A stretch of DNA of 64,000 nucleotides, taken from assembly GCA_963724285.1 (NCBI GenBank), contig CAVRUD010000005.1:193903-257902 (forward strand), in the 5' to 3' direction. The notes beneath the pieces are model-generated. The model was not told where the DNA came from, did not search any database, and saw nothing but the letters and a program-made list of their open reading frames with translations. The position numbers and the translations under genes were made by a program. Numbering within the stretch: position 1 is the first letter of the stretch; the number at the start of each line of letters is the position of its first letter. Shown one piece after another: positions 45,261-55,800 of this stretch. This DNA comes from CAVRUD01 sp963724285. GTDB taxonomy: Bacteria; Chloroflexota; Chloroflexia; Thermomicrobiales; UBA6265.

Positions 45261-47568
45261 TCAAGACACCGCCAGCGGTTCAGGAGCATGAACCGGATAC
45301 TCCACCTGCGCTCCACCGGGCGTAATCCGCTCGACCCGGACAAAGGCGTTGAAGTCGGGCACGTGGGATTCGGGGGAGCGCTTGCCATGGTCGAGAAGCA
45401 CGTTGCCTTCTGGCCAGTGGACCTGCAGATTCCGCCGTGTAACCGGTGCGACGAAGACGCGGCCCTCGTACTCCCCGTGCTGGCTTACCAGCCGGATGGG
45501 ATCGCCGTTCCGCACCTGGAGGTCGGCCGCATCGGCGGCGTTCATCAACACCGCCTCGCGGAGGGCGCCGGTGACCGAGTCCTTGGCCTCCTGGACCATC
45601 GTGTTGAACTGCTTCCCACGCCGGGTAGCGACGGCGAACATCCCGTCGGGGATCGCGGCCCGTGGCAGCGGCACGGCGGTAAACCGTGCCTTGCCGTCCG
45701 TCGTGGCAAAGTGCCAGCCGGCACACAGATGCTCCCCGCCGTACTGAACCTGGTCTCCGGTCTTGCGGAGCGTTTCGATGCCCGCGTAGAACGGCACGAC
45801 CCGAGCAATCTCCTCGCGCAATTCCTGGGTGCCTGTGAGGCGCGAGACGATCGGCTAGGTCTGGGCGAACCCGGCGGGCGAGGTCGAAGAAGACCTCCCA
45901 TTCCGGCCGAGCCTCGCCAATGCGCCGGCCTTCGATCTCTGGGCTGAACATGATTCGCCGCTCGGTCGACGTCTGGGTGATGCCGCCCGGGATCTCGTAG
46001 CGCGTGGTGGCCGGTAGAAGAACGACGACATCAGCCGGATCGACCAGCATTTGGCTTGAAAGTACGATGTCCTGATGAACGCGGACGGGCACCGTCGACA
46101 GGGCTTTGTCGACGTAGCCAGGGTCCGGCAGCGCTTCGAGGAAATTGCCTCCGGAGGAATAGAGGACATCGAGGTTGCCGTCGTGGGCCGCGTCGATCAT
46201 CTCGGGCGCGGTCTTCCCGGGAGTTGACGGGACCGCAAACCCCCATTCCTTGCTCAGGATGGCGGCGCTCTCTGCCGAAACTGGAACGCCGCCCGGGAAG
46301 ACCGTCGCGTAAGCGCCCATCTCGGCGCCGCCCTGGACGCCGGAGTGCCCCCGAATCGGCATCAAGCCACACCGCTCGCGGCCGACAAAACCCCGGGTGA
46401 GGGCCAGATTGACGATTGCCCGGACACCGTCCTCGCCAAAGGCGTGTTGGGTCACGCCCATGCTCCAGACGAAGACCGCTGTCTTCGCCGTGCCGATCAT
46501 CTCGCCGAACGCCCGCATGGCGGGCTCGGAGGCCCCGCACAGATCTGTCAGCTCTTCCCAAGACTGTCCTTCGACGGTTGCGCGGGCGATCCCGACGTCC
46601 CTGGTGTGGGCCCCGAGAAAATCGTGGTCGAGGAGGTCGCGCTCGAACATGTGTTTGAGGGCGCCGTTCAGGAAAGCGACATCCCCTCCGGTATTGACCA
46701 GGAAGGTTTCGTCGGCCAACTTCGTCCCGAACAGAGCGCTTTCCGCGACCGACGGAATCCAGTACCGCTCCATGCCGGGCTCGCGGTAGGTGTTGACGAG
46801 CACGATTTTCGTCCCGGCCCGCTTAGCGTAATACATGTACTTCGTGGTAACCGGCTGATTGTTGGCGGGGTTGGCGCCGATGAAGACGAGGACGTCAGTG
46901 CCGATCCAGTCGCCATACGAGCAGGTGGTCGCGCCGGCGCCGATCGTCTGCTTGAGCGCGATCGTGCTCGGGGAATGGCAAATCCGGGCGGCGTTGTCGA
47001 CCGAATTGGTCCCCATTGCCCGAACGGCCTTCTGGGCGGCGTAGTAGGTCTCGTTCGGGGTGCCCCGGCTGGTGAGGTAGAACCCGAGACGGTCTGGATG
47101 GGAAGCCCGAATTCGGCCGGCAATCAGGTTCAGGGCGTCATCCCAAGACACCCGCGAGAATCCGGGTTCGCCACGCCTACGCACCATCGGGTACGGCAGG
47201 CGGCCGAGCCCGCGCAACTCCGCGCTCGACGTTCCGCGCAGTGACGCAACGTCGCTGAGAACACGTGGATCGAGCGCAGGCATCGTGTTGAGCCGGAGCA
47301 GGCGCAGGCGAATGTTGCAGAGATGAACGCCGTCCATTGTCCAGTCGTGCAGTCCCGCGACGCCCAGGGCGCACCCGTCGCATACACCCTGGTTAAGGAT
47401 CCGCCAGGCAAAGCCCGCCTCATCGCGGTTTTCCCACAGTGCCCGGGAAATCTCCTTGAAATTGTTGGGATGTTGCTCGCCAATCCCGAACGGTTTGCGA
47501 CTGGCCCAAAGGGAAGGATCCCAACCTTTGCCCACGCGCTCCATATGCGGCCGACGCGTCTTTGCCAT
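45261..47568 (-). CDS. FdhF/YdeP-type molybdopterin oxidoreductase (formate dehydrogenase-like; frameshift)
   Basis: About 768 aa. Cluster cysteines C63-x2-C66 (GVCDGCALG) and Cys84 lie near the N-terminus. Cys197 in ARICHSPS aligns with the selenocysteine/cysteine Mo ligand of FdhF (U-H-G-P-S), so this is a Cys-type enzyme. Bis-MGD contacts include VFIGANPANNQPVTT, IRGHSGVQGGAEMG and LYSSGGNFLEALPD. The C-terminal MGD-binding barrel is in the next frame after a +1 slip near 45850 (LREEIARVVPFYAGIE onward). No Tat signal is visible, so it is cytoplasmic. Physiological substrate is not proven; YdeP-like enzymes are less understood than FdhF. Confidence 0.88.
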
Positions 47569-47647
47569 CGTGTGAACCCCGATCAGGTCCCGGGTGCTCG
47601 CCGTCCCGGCAAACCCATTCAAGTCGCACGATAACAGAGTTCTGGCA

Positions 47648-48556
47648 TCAATGACCGCACGAAGCTTCTGGAGTAGAACCATCGGGCTGGGCACCGGTAG
47701 GAGGCGCCAACGCCAGCACCATCGGCCGGAGTGCAACCATCAGGACCTGAATGCGTCCGCGCAGCCCCTGAGCACCGGCCATTTCCCCGCCGGTGCTCGC
47801 GGGCATGAACAGCGCCAGTACGCCCTCGTTTCGGCGGAGTCCAGCCGCTTCGCGCTCGATCCACTCGCAGGCAAAGGTCAATGCCAACAGGAGCGCGAGG
47901 CCGAGGGCGTATGCGCCACCGACATCCGACGGCCAGTGGGCGCCGCTCCACACCCGATCGAATCCGGACAGGACAATGACAACCGCGCAGACAGCCCTGA
48001 TCAGCCAGCGAACCGGCGCGAATCTGATCCGGTCGCCGGCCACGTACCAGATAAACCCGTACAGCAGCATCGCGCCGACAACGTGGCCGCTGGGGAACGA
48101 CCGATCTTCGAAGTTCTGGCTCACGTGACGCAACTCTTCGAGGTGCGGCCGGGTGCGGTGGATCAAGACGCGCGAAATCGTCTCGTTGACGACACCGCCG
48201 ATCGGGATGGCCAGGACCCCGAGCACCGGCAGCCGCCAGCGCAGCAGGGTGAAGACCACCAACGTTGCGCCCCAAGCAAATACGGCGCCAGGCGAATCGG
48301 TGAGACGCTCAAAGATCTCTAGCCTTGGCCCAAGCTGCTCGAAGTCGAGGCGCTGCACGAACTTCATCGTGGCGAGATCGAGGGCTCCCGGAAACCGTAC
48401 GGCAGCGTCTATGGCGAAGCAGGTAAAGAGCGCGAGCGAGCCGAGCAGGACCCGGAATCGACGGGAATCCGCTACTTGCGGTCCGGTGCACCGGACGGCT
48501 CGCTGCCGGCTAAGGGACTTCCAGAGATGAACGGAAGAGGTGCGGAAAGCGGCCAT
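47648..48556 (-). CDS. PAP2 family membrane phosphatase
   Basis: 302 aa with about six transmembrane segments. The three phosphatase motifs are present: R-T-R-P in LIHRTRPHLEE, the catalytic His in SFPSGHVVGA, and GFDRVWSGAHWPSDVGGAY with the second His. Candidate substrates are undecaprenyl diphosphate or phosphatidate. The C-terminal 35 residues are not conserved. It lies upstream of, and on the same strand as, the fdh-like operon (80-bp gap). Confidence 0.9.
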   Translation of the reverse strand: MAAFRTSSVHLWKSLSRQRAVRCTGPQVADSRRFRVLLGSLALFTCFAIDAAVRFPGALDLATMKFVQRLDFEQLGPRLEIFERLTDSPGAVFAWGATLVVFTLLRWRLPVLGVLAIPIGGVVNETISRVLIHRTRPHLEELRHVSQNFEDRSFPSGHVVGAMLLYGFIWYVAGDRIRFAPVRWLIRAVCAVVIVLSGFDRVWSGAHWPSDVGGAYALGLALLLALTFACEWIEREAAGLRRNEGVLALFMPASTGGEMAGAQGLRGRIQVLMVALRPMVLALAPPTGAQPDGSTPEASCGH

Positions 48557-48740
48557 GCCAACGGCCCTCGTGGGTTGCCGGCGCCCGGGCGGGAATGGAT
48601 CCCGCCTGTCTGTCCCGTCGCCAAGGTGGATCTGACAATTTCACCGCACCAGACCCCGATAGTCCAGGGTCACTCGGATGCCACCATTGGGTCCATTCGT
48701 GCCTCAATCGCCCGAAATTTGTGGGAAGTGTTGCCGCCGA

Positions 48741-48887
48741 GTGCTATACTTTCCGTCGGCTCAGCGCATGCTGGGCCATTATTCTGCACGCGCCCGGACT
48801 GGGGGCGAGGTGCCGGCGGCGGGAAATCCGACCGACGGTCCGCACCCGGGATGAACGGCGCGGAAGCCAACCATACCGGAGGAATGA
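48741..48887 (+). promoter_or_regulatory. Promoter and leader of the rpsB operon (in the gap 48557-48887)
   Basis: TGCTATACT at 48742-48750 is a good extended -10. A -35 is weak (TTGTGG, spacing about 20). If used, the leader is about 130 nt and GC-rich (cgcccggactgggggcg, ccggcggcgggaaa), able to fold, as expected for an S2-regulated leader. Strong ggagga at 48878 precedes rpsB. The 5' part of this gap (48557-48740) shows nothing else. Confidence 0.5.
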
Positions 48888-49754
48888 GTGGTAACGAGCG
48901 TCTTTAATCAAGATCGTACGACGAGCCTGCGCGCGCTGCTTGAAGCCGGCGTCCACTTCGGTCACCAGAAGAAGCGCTGGAACCCGAAGATGAAGCCGTA
49001 CATCTTCACCGAGCGCAATGGCATCCACATCATCGATCTCCAGCAGACGGTCCAGCTCCTGGAAGGGGCTCACGCCTTCGTCGCGGATTTGACGGCCCGC
49101 GGCGGCCGGGTGCTGTTCGTCGGGACCAAGAAGCAGGGCCAGGAGATCATCAAGGCCGAGGCCGAGCGCTCTCGACAGTTCTACGTCAACCGGCGCTGGC
49201 TTGGCGGCACCCTGACCAACTTCGTCACGATCCGCAACCGGCTGCGCTACCTCAAGCAGCTCCAGGGCCAGGCCGAGCGCGGCGAGCTGGAATTCCTGCC
49301 CAAGCAGGAAGCCGCCGACAAGCTCAAGGAACTGGAGAAGCTGGAGCGGACGGTTGGCGGCATGCGCGACATGAGCCAGCTGCCGGGCGCCGTCTTCATC
49401 ATCGACCCGAAGCGTGAGCACCTCGCCGTCCATGAGGCGCGCCGGCTGAAGATCCCGACCATCGCGATCGTCGACACCAACTGCAACCCGGATGGCATTG
49501 ACTTCGTCATCCCCGCCAACGACGACGCTATCCGTTCGATTCGTCTGGTCGTGGCCGGCATCGCCGATGCCGCGATCGAAGGCCTGATGCGCCAGGAGAT
49601 CGTCCAGGCGGAGCGGGCGCAGGATATCGGTCGCGCGGCGAACGTCGGCCGTGAGGATGAGGAAGAGGCCCCGATCTTCTCGCCGGACATAGCTCCCGCG
49701 GCGCCCGCCGCCGAGGCTGAGCCCGTCGGCGCGACGGCCGGTGACACCGAGTAG
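48888..49754 (+). CDS. rpsB: 30S ribosomal protein S2
   Basis: 288 aa. Family blocks: LRALLEAGVHFGHQKKRWNP, then KMKPYIFTERNGIHIIDLQQ, VNRRWLGGTLTNF and IPTIAIVDTNCNPDGIDFVI. A C-terminal acidic/alanine-rich tail of about 35 residues (REDEEEAPIFSPDIAPAAPA) is longer than in E. coli. GTG 48888 is chosen with ggagga 5 bp ahead. First gene of the rpsB-tsf-pyrH-frr-uppS-cdsA-dxr operon. Confidence 0.97.
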   Translation: MVTSVFNQDRTTSLRALLEAGVHFGHQKKRWNPKMKPYIFTERNGIHIIDLQQTVQLLEGAHAFVADLTARGGRVLFVGTKKQGQEIIKAEAERSRQFYVNRRWLGGTLTNFVTIRNRLRYLKQLQGQAERGELEFLPKQEAADKLKELEKLERTVGGMRDMSQLPGAVFIIDPKREHLAVHEARRLKIPTIAIVDTNCNPDGIDFVIPANDDAIRSIRLVVAGIADAAIEGLMRQEIVQAERAQDIGRAANVGREDEEEAPIFSPDIAPAAPAAEAEPVGATAGDTE

Positions 49755-49762
49755 AAACCACT

Positions 49763-49791
49763 CTGCCGGGGACCAATCCGGTTCCCGGCAG
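49763..49791 (+). terminator. Hairpin between rpsB and tsf, possible attenuator
   Basis: ctgccggggacc and ggttcccggcag form a 12-bp stem (one G-T style mismatch region) with a 5-nt loop, 9 bp past the rpsB stop. There is no T-run, so it may act as an attenuator or RNA-stabilising hairpin rather than a full terminator. Confidence 0.5.
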
Positions 49792-49879
49792 TACATGACC
49801 GTAGCGTTGGGCGTGGCTTGAGCGTACGTTCCGCATTCGTGTGCGTAAGTTCCCGACTCATAGGTGAAGAGGAGTAACC

Positions 49880-50449
<570 letters not shown>

Positions 50450-50502
50450 ACATACGTTCGTAACCTGGGACCGGCCGTCTGACCGCGGAAAGGGTTAATG
50501 TC

Positions 50503-51336
50503 GTGGCGACCACGTTCGGGCGAGTCCTGCTCAAGCTGAGCGGCGAAGCGCTGATGGGAGAAGCTCACTACGGCATTGACCCCGCGGTCGTCAAAGACAT
50601 CGCGCAGCAGATCCGCCGTGTTGTGGACCTTGACGCCCAGGTTGCCGTCGTCATCGGCGGCGGCAATATCTGGCGCGGCCTGGCGGCCAGCTCGAAGGGT
50701 ATGGACCGGGCGACCGCCGATTACATGGGCATGGTCGCCACGGTGCTCAATGCGTTGGCGCTCCAGGACGCGCTGGAGCACGCCGGTGTTCCGACCAGGG
50801 TGATGACAGCAATCCAAATGCACGAAGTCGCGGAGCCGTACATCCGCCGTCGGGCCCTTCGCCACATGGAGAAGGGCCGCGTCGTCATCCTGGCGGCCGG
50901 AACCGGCAACCCCTACTTCACCACTGACACCGCCGCCGCGCTCCGAGCCCTCGAACTCGACTGCGACGTCTTGCTGATGGCGAAGAATCGGATCGAGGGG
51001 GTGTATTCGGCCGATCCCCGCCACGATCCAAGCGCCAAGCTTTACCACTGGGTGTCGCATCAGGAAGCGCTTGAGCGCAACCTACAGGTCATGGACGCAG
51101 CGGCGCTGGCCCTCTGCCGGGACAACGATCTCCCCATCTTAGTCTTCAATATGTCCACCCCGGGCGCGGTCGAGTCGGCCGTCAAGGGGGAGCCGGTCGG
51201 CACCATGGTCTCGACGACGGTTCCGCCCGACCGCGCGAACGGCGAGGAGGCCGCTAAGGCGGGTATCTTTTCCGCGGCCCCGGTGCAAAGCCGGAACAGC
51301 GGGTATCCTGCCCCAAACGTCGGGAAACCGGCGTAG
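50503..51336 (+). CDS. pyrH: UMP kinase
   Basis: 277-aa amino-acid-kinase-fold enzyme converting UMP to UDP. Motifs: RVLLKLSGEALMG, VVIGGGNIWRG, RATADYMGMVATVLNALALQ and ILAAGTGNPYFTTDTAAALR. AKNRIEGVYSADPRHDP carries the uridine-binding Asp. A C-terminal extension of about 35 residues rich in Ala, Pro and Ser is unusual. GTG start after aaaggg. Third gene of the operon. Confidence 0.96.
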   Translation: MATTFGRVLLKLSGEALMGEAHYGIDPAVVKDIAQQIRRVVDLDAQVAVVIGGGNIWRGLAASSKGMDRATADYMGMVATVLNALALQDALEHAGVPTRVMTAIQMHEVAEPYIRRRALRHMEKGRVVILAAGTGNPYFTTDTAAALRALELDCDVLLMAKNRIEGVYSADPRHDPSAKLYHWVSHQEALERNLQVMDAAALALCRDNDLPILVFNMSTPGAVESAVKGEPVGTMVSTTVPPDRANGEEAAKAGIFSAAPVQSRNSGYPAPNVGKPA

Positions 51337-51473
51337 GAATCGCGCCCGCCAGGCGGCGGCAGCGTCCGCATTCATCCAGAATGCGAAGATTGACAGCCCT
51401 TTAGGGCGATGCCTGACTGGTGTACAACGGTCTACAAACGCCCGTAGCGCTCGACAAAGAGGAGGCACTACTG

Positions 51474-52031
51474 ATGATCCAGGATGTGTTGAGTGACGCC
51501 GAAAGCCGCATGTCGAAGGCGATGGACGCGCTCCGCAATCACCTCCTCTCGATCCGGACCGGCCGCGCCTCCCCAAGTCTGCTCGACCGCGTTCAGGTCG
51601 AGTACTACGGCGCCCCGACACCGATCAACCAGCTTGCCACCGTCAACGTCCCCGAATCGCGCCTGATCTCCATTCAGCCCTGGGACAGAAGCACGATCCC
51701 GGCGATCGAGAAGGCGATCCTCAAGTCGGATCTGGGACTCAACCCCTCAAGCGACGGCCAGGTGATCCGGCTCGCGATCCCGGCGTTGACCGAGGAGCGG
51801 CGTAAGCAACTGGTCAAAATGGTCCATAGCAACGTCGAGGAGGCCAAGGTCGCGGTCCGCAATATTCGTCGCGACGGCACCCATACCTTGCGCGAATTGA
51901 TCTCTGAGGGCGAAGTCTCCGAGGACGAAGGTCGCCGGGCAGAGCACCAGATCGATGACCTAACCAAGCGATTCACCGACGAAGCCGACAAGATCGGCAA
52001 GGCGAAAGAGGCCGAGGTTCTCGAAATCTAG
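51474..52031 (+). CDS. frr: Ribosome recycling factor
   Basis: 185 aa, full length. The three-helix bundle and beta domain are clear: MSKAMDALRNHLLSIRTGRA with the conserved RTGRAS, VEYYGAPTPINQLATVNVPE, then PSSDGQVIRLAIPALTEERR and the C-terminal helix DDLTKRFTDEADKIGKAKEA. ATG 51474 follows aagaggaggc. It releases ribosomes with EF-G after termination. Confidence 0.97.
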   Translation: MIQDVLSDAESRMSKAMDALRNHLLSIRTGRASPSLLDRVQVEYYGAPTPINQLATVNVPESRLISIQPWDRSTIPAIEKAILKSDLGLNPSSDGQVIRLAIPALTEERRKQLVKMVHSNVEEAKVAVRNIRRDGTHTLRELISEGEVSEDEGRRAEHQIDDLTKRFTDEADKIGKAKEAEVLEI

Positions 52032-52164
52032 GTGTTGCTTCTCGCCCAGTGGCAGTGCATGATGAAGTGCTTCATGTGATAAAGTGGCGGTCCCGGCGAC
52101 ACGCGCGACTGGCCGGTCAATCCAACGCTTGCTCTCTCGCACCAGCCGGCACTCGGGGGCTGCC

Positions 52165-52986
52165 ATGAACGATACACACGACTTCGGGTCGGCGAGTACG
52201 GTCCCATACAGTGGAAACGGCATCAGTGCCGTCGCGACCGGTCGAGCCACGTCCGCCGTAGTCGACGAACCAATTCCTCTGGAGCGGGTACCTCGCCACG
52301 TTGCCATCATCATGGATGGCAACGGCCGATGGGCGAACCGCCAGGGCCTTCCGCGCATTCAGGGCCATGAACGAGGGACCGAAAATATCCGCCGGATTAC
52401 CAACGCTGCCGGGGAGATCGGAATCCGGTACCTCACGCTCTGGGCTTTCTCGACAGAAAACTGGAATAGACCGCCCGACGAGGTCGAAGGCATCATGCGG
52501 ATCCTCGCCGAGGCGGTCGAACGGGAGACCGAAGCGCTCCACCGGCAGGGAGCAAGGCTTTGCCACATTGGCAGCCTCGACGGGCTCCCCGATCCCACCC
52601 GCCGCGCCGTTGAATCCGCCATCGACCTTACCCGAAACAACGACCGCTTGGTGCTGACGCTCGCCTTCAACTACGGCGGCCGCCAAGAGATGATCGAGGC
52701 AGTGCGGACCCTGGTCGCCCGGGGCATCCCGCCCGAGGAGATCGATGAGGAGACCATCAGCCGCACCCTGTTCACCAGCGACATCCCCGATCCGGATCTG
52801 GTCATTCGCACCTCGGGCGAGTACCGGATGAGCAACTTCCTTATCTGGCAGGCCGCGTACGCAGAGCTCTACTTCACCCCGATTTATTGGCCAGATTTTG
52901 GCCCGGAGGATCTGCACGCCGCGGTCCTGGACTACAGCCGCCGCGAGCGTCGCTTTGGCCGAGTATCGGCCTGTGCCAGGCGATAG
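52165..52986 (+). CDS. uppS: Isoprenyl (undecaprenyl) diphosphate synthase
   Basis: 273-aa cis-prenyltransferase making the lipid carrier for peptidoglycan. Diphosphate-binding Asp in VAIIMDGNGRWANRQ, AFSTENWNRP, and the C-terminal LVIRTSGEYRMSNFLIWQAA and FTPIYWPDFGPEDL. The first 45 residues (MNDTHDFGSASTVPYSG and onward) precede the conserved domain and are variable; a later start is possible. It is followed by cdsA after 6 bp. Confidence 0.95.
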   Translation: MNDTHDFGSASTVPYSGNGISAVATGRATSAVVDEPIPLERVPRHVAIIMDGNGRWANRQGLPRIQGHERGTENIRRITNAAGEIGIRYLTLWAFSTENWNRPPDEVEGIMRILAEAVERETEALHRQGARLCHIGSLDGLPDPTRRAVESAIDLTRNNDRLVLTLAFNYGGRQEMIEAVRTLVARGIPPEEIDEETISRTLFTSDIPDPDLVIRTSGEYRMSNFLIWQAAYAELYFTPIYWPDFGPEDLHAAVLDYSRRERRFGRVSACARR

Positions 52987-52992
52987 CAGCCG

Positions 52993-53865
52993 ATGCGAGA
53001 CCGCGCGATCAGCTCGATCGGTGTCGTCGCTGTCGGGCTGATCCCCGCGTTCTTCGGCGGTCCCGTCTTTGCCGCGGTCTTCGCCATCCTGATGGTTATC
53101 GGGTTCGATGAGTTCCGTCGGATGGCAAGCAGCCTGGGCGCTCAGATTCTGGCCATTGCGGCTGTCCTCATCTTGCCATTCGGTGTCGCCGCGCTGGCCG
53201 GTGGACGCGAAGAAGCGCTCCTGGCCGCGATGGCGGGCGCGGCCCTGCTCCCACTCGTGTTCGAACTACGCGGGGACGGGCGCCCTGCTCCTGCCGCGAT
53301 GCAAACCTGGGCGTTTACGACGACGGGCGTGAGTTACCTCGGGGTGCCATTGTTCGCCGCGATCGCCATCCGAGGCACCGATGGCGATCTCGACGCCGTC
53401 TGGCTGTCCGACCTCGCTGGCTGGCTCTCAATCGGCTGGGACGCCTCACCCCGGGGCCTTGCCTGGCTCCTCATCGTGATCCTGGCCACGTGGTTTGGAG
53501 ACACCGGGGCCTACCTGGTCGGTCGGTCCGTCGGCCGGACGCCGCTGCTGCCGGCGGTCAGCCCGAAAAAGACCGTAGAGGGCTCGATCGGCGGCCTGAT
53601 CGGTTCGATGTTGGCGGGTGGTCTTGGCGCGGTGGTTTTTGGCCTTGATGTTCCCTGGTACCTTGGGGTGGTGTTTGGCCTCTTACTCGGCGCGGTCGGC
53701 CAGATCGGCGACCTCTGCGAGTCGCTCCTCAAGCGACAGGCCGGCATCAAGGACAGCGGTACACTGATTCGAGGCCATGGCGGCGTGCTTGATCGCGTTG
53801 ATGCGCTTATCTTTGCCCTCGTCGCTGGATTTGTCACCGTTCCGCTCATCGAGCGTTGGAGTTAG
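52993..53865 (+). CDS. cdsA: Phosphatidate cytidylyltransferase
   Basis: 290-aa multi-pass membrane enzyme making CDP-diacylglycerol from phosphatidate and CTP. The family signature is complete: SLLKRQAGIKDSGTLIRGHG, then GVLDRVDALIF. GDTGAYLVGRSVGRTPL and SPKKTVEGSIGGLIG are also typical. About eight hydrophobic segments. Lies between uppS and dxr as in many bacteria. Confidence 0.95.
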   Translation: MRDRAISSIGVVAVGLIPAFFGGPVFAAVFAILMVIGFDEFRRMASSLGAQILAIAAVLILPFGVAALAGGREEALLAAMAGAALLPLVFELRGDGRPAPAAMQTWAFTTTGVSYLGVPLFAAIAIRGTDGDLDAVWLSDLAGWLSIGWDASPRGLAWLLIVILATWFGDTGAYLVGRSVGRTPLLPAVSPKKTVEGSIGGLIGSMLAGGLGAVVFGLDVPWYLGVVFGLLLGAVGQIGDLCESLLKRQAGIKDSGTLIRGHGGVLDRVDALIFALVAGFVTVPLIERWS

Positions 53866-53912
53866 TCGTCGGTGGCGATCGTTCTCAGACCAGGAACGAG
53901 AGGATGCCGGCA

Positions 53913-55088
53913 ATGACGCCGAGCAACAACATCCCAAATGGTGCCACCGGCATCGCCGTCCTTGGCTCCACCGGCTCCGTTGGCTCCCAGGCACTCGACG
54001 TCATCGCACACCACCCTGATCGTTTTCGGGTCGTCGCCCTCGCCGCCGGCGCGAACACCGATCTCCTCAATCACCAGATCGCCCAATTCAACCCAGACCT
54101 CGTCGCCTGCGAACACGAATCTTCCTGCGCGGAGATCGCCCATCCCAGGGTGATGTTCGGACCTGAAGGTTTGGTTGCCGCCGCAACCCACACCGGAGCG
54201 GACATTGTCGTCATCGCGACCTCCGGCCATGCGGCGATTATCCCAACCCATAAGGCCATCTCGGCGGGCAAGACGATCGCGCTTGCCAACAAAGAGGTTG
54301 TCGTCTGCGCAGGTCAGCTGATCATGCCCCACGCTGCCACGCACGGCGTGGAAATCCGCCCGGTCGACAGCGAGCACAGCGCGATCTGGCAAAGCCTGGG
54401 GCGCTCCGCCACGCCCGAGATTGATCGCTTGATCGTGACCGCCTCTGGCGGCCCGTTTCGCCTTACGCCCGAACGTGAATTGCGCTACGTGACTGTGGCG
54501 GATGCCCTGGCGCATCCAACGTGGTCAATGGGTGGCAAGATCACGATCGATTCGGCGACGTTGATGAACAAAGGACTGGAGGTTATCGAGGCTCGCTGGC
54601 TGTTCGATATTCCATTCGAGCGCATCGACGTGGTCGTCCACCCGGAAAGCATCATCCACTCACTGGTCGAGTTTGTGGACGGTAGCCAGATTGCGCAATT
54701 AAGCCTGCCCGACATGCGCCTGCCGATCCAGTACGCGCTGACATTTCCGGAACACGTCCCCAGCCCTTGCCGCCGCCTGTCCCTTGCAGACATAGGCACG
54801 CTCAACTTTGAAAACCCCGACACGGAGCGCTTTCCAGCGCTGAATCTGGCACGGGACGCCGGCCTTGCGGGTCTGACATACCCCACCGTGCTCAGCGCCG
54901 CAGACGATGTCGCGGTCGAGGCGTTTCGGGAAGGCAAACTGCGGTTTCCCCAGATTATCGAAACGGTCGAGCGGGCGATGGACGCCCATCGGGCCGAAAA
55001 TGAGCTCTCATTTGAGTCGATCGCGGCAGCGGATGACTGGGCCCGGCGAGAGGCAGCTATGATGATTGAGTCGGCATCAAGGTCCTAG
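53913..55088 (+). CDS. dxr: 1-deoxy-D-xylulose 5-phosphate reductoisomerase
   Basis: 391-aa NADPH enzyme of the MEP isoprenoid pathway. NADPH loop GSTGSVGSQALDVI, LANKEVVVCAG, metal/substrate motif PVDSEHSAIWQ, TASGGPFR, MGGKITIDSATLMNKGLEVI and HPESIIHSLVEFVDGS. ATG 53913 is preferred because gagagg sits 5-10 bp ahead; ATG 53904 overlaps that site. It supplies isopentenyl units to UppS made upstream in the same operon. It ends 4 bp inside the convergent comF. Confidence 0.96.
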   Translation: MTPSNNIPNGATGIAVLGSTGSVGSQALDVIAHHPDRFRVVALAAGANTDLLNHQIAQFNPDLVACEHESSCAEIAHPRVMFGPEGLVAAATHTGADIVVIATSGHAAIIPTHKAISAGKTIALANKEVVVCAGQLIMPHAATHGVEIRPVDSEHSAIWQSLGRSATPEIDRLIVTASGGPFRLTPERELRYVTVADALAHPTWSMGGKITIDSATLMNKGLEVIEARWLFDIPFERIDVVVHPESIIHSLVEFVDGSQIAQLSLPDMRLPIQYALTFPEHVPSPCRRLSLADIGTLNFENPDTERFPALNLARDAGLAGLTYPTVLSAADDVAVEAFREGKLRFPQIIETVERAMDAHRAENELSFESIAAADDWARREAAMMIESASRS

Positions 55089-55771
55089 AGTTCCCGGGCC
55101 AAGGTCAGGCTCACCACTTCCGAGGCGCCATGCCGGATCAGCGTCTTCGCGCAGGCGCCCAACGTTGAACCTGTTGTGCAGACATCGTCGATCAGGGCCA
55201 GGCGCCGGCCGGTAACGTCGACGCCGGTGATTGAACCGAACGCATCGCTGACGTTCGCTATCCGGTCGACTCCACTGAGTCCAACCTGATGGGGCGTCGC
55301 CCTCGTTCGCTCCAGGGCGTAGAGCACCGGTGTTCCAGTCCGGATGTGTATCCTCCGCGCCAACAGGTCGGCCTGATTGAATCCACGTTCTCGCAGTCGC
55401 TTGCGGTGGAGCGGGACCGGCACAAGCGCGTCGATCCTTCCCACATCTGGAACGATCGTCGCTAACAGCTCACCGAGGTGGGCCTCACGAGCGCGTTCGT
55501 CGCCGTACTTGTACGCAATGATGGCGGAACGGAGCCATCCGCCGTAAGCGCTCACTGACCGGTGCATTGAGAGCTCCGGAGCTAACTCAGGGCAGCGACA
55601 GGTCGCCAGCCCGATCGGAATACCGCACCGGTCGCACAGCGGCGGGATAAACCAGACACTCGTCGCAAGACAGTCATCACAAACCCAGTATCCCCGCCGG
55701 CGACAGGCAGCGCACCGGGGAGGATAGACCGTGTCGAGCACTCCGATCGCAAAACGCCCAAATCGCGACAT
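55085..55771 (-). CDS. comF: ComF family phosphoribosyltransferase-like protein
   Basis: 228 aa. The N-terminal zinc-ribbon cysteines are CAACRRRGYWVCDDC and CDRCGIPIGLATCRC. The C-terminal PRTase fold has LVPVPLHRKRLRERGFNQAD and the PRPP motif LALIDDVCTTGSTLGAC. ComF takes part in DNA uptake or recombination in competent bacteria; no other com genes are nearby. ATG 55771 is chosen; it is divergent from polB, only 29 bp away, so the promoters overlap the coding starts. Confidence 0.9.
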   Translation of the reverse strand: MSRFGRFAIGVLDTVYPPRCAACRRRGYWVCDDCLATSVWFIPPLCDRCGIPIGLATCRCPELAPELSMHRSVSAYGGWLRSAIIAYKYGDERAREAHLGELLATIVPDVGRIDALVPVPLHRKRLRERGFNQADLLARRIHIRTGTPVLYALERTRATPHQVGLSGVDRIANVSDAFGSITGVDVTGRRLALIDDVCTTGSTLGACAKTLIRHGASEVVSLTLAREL

Positions 55772-55800
55772 GGTCCAAAAGCCTCGCGGGGTATACTCGA

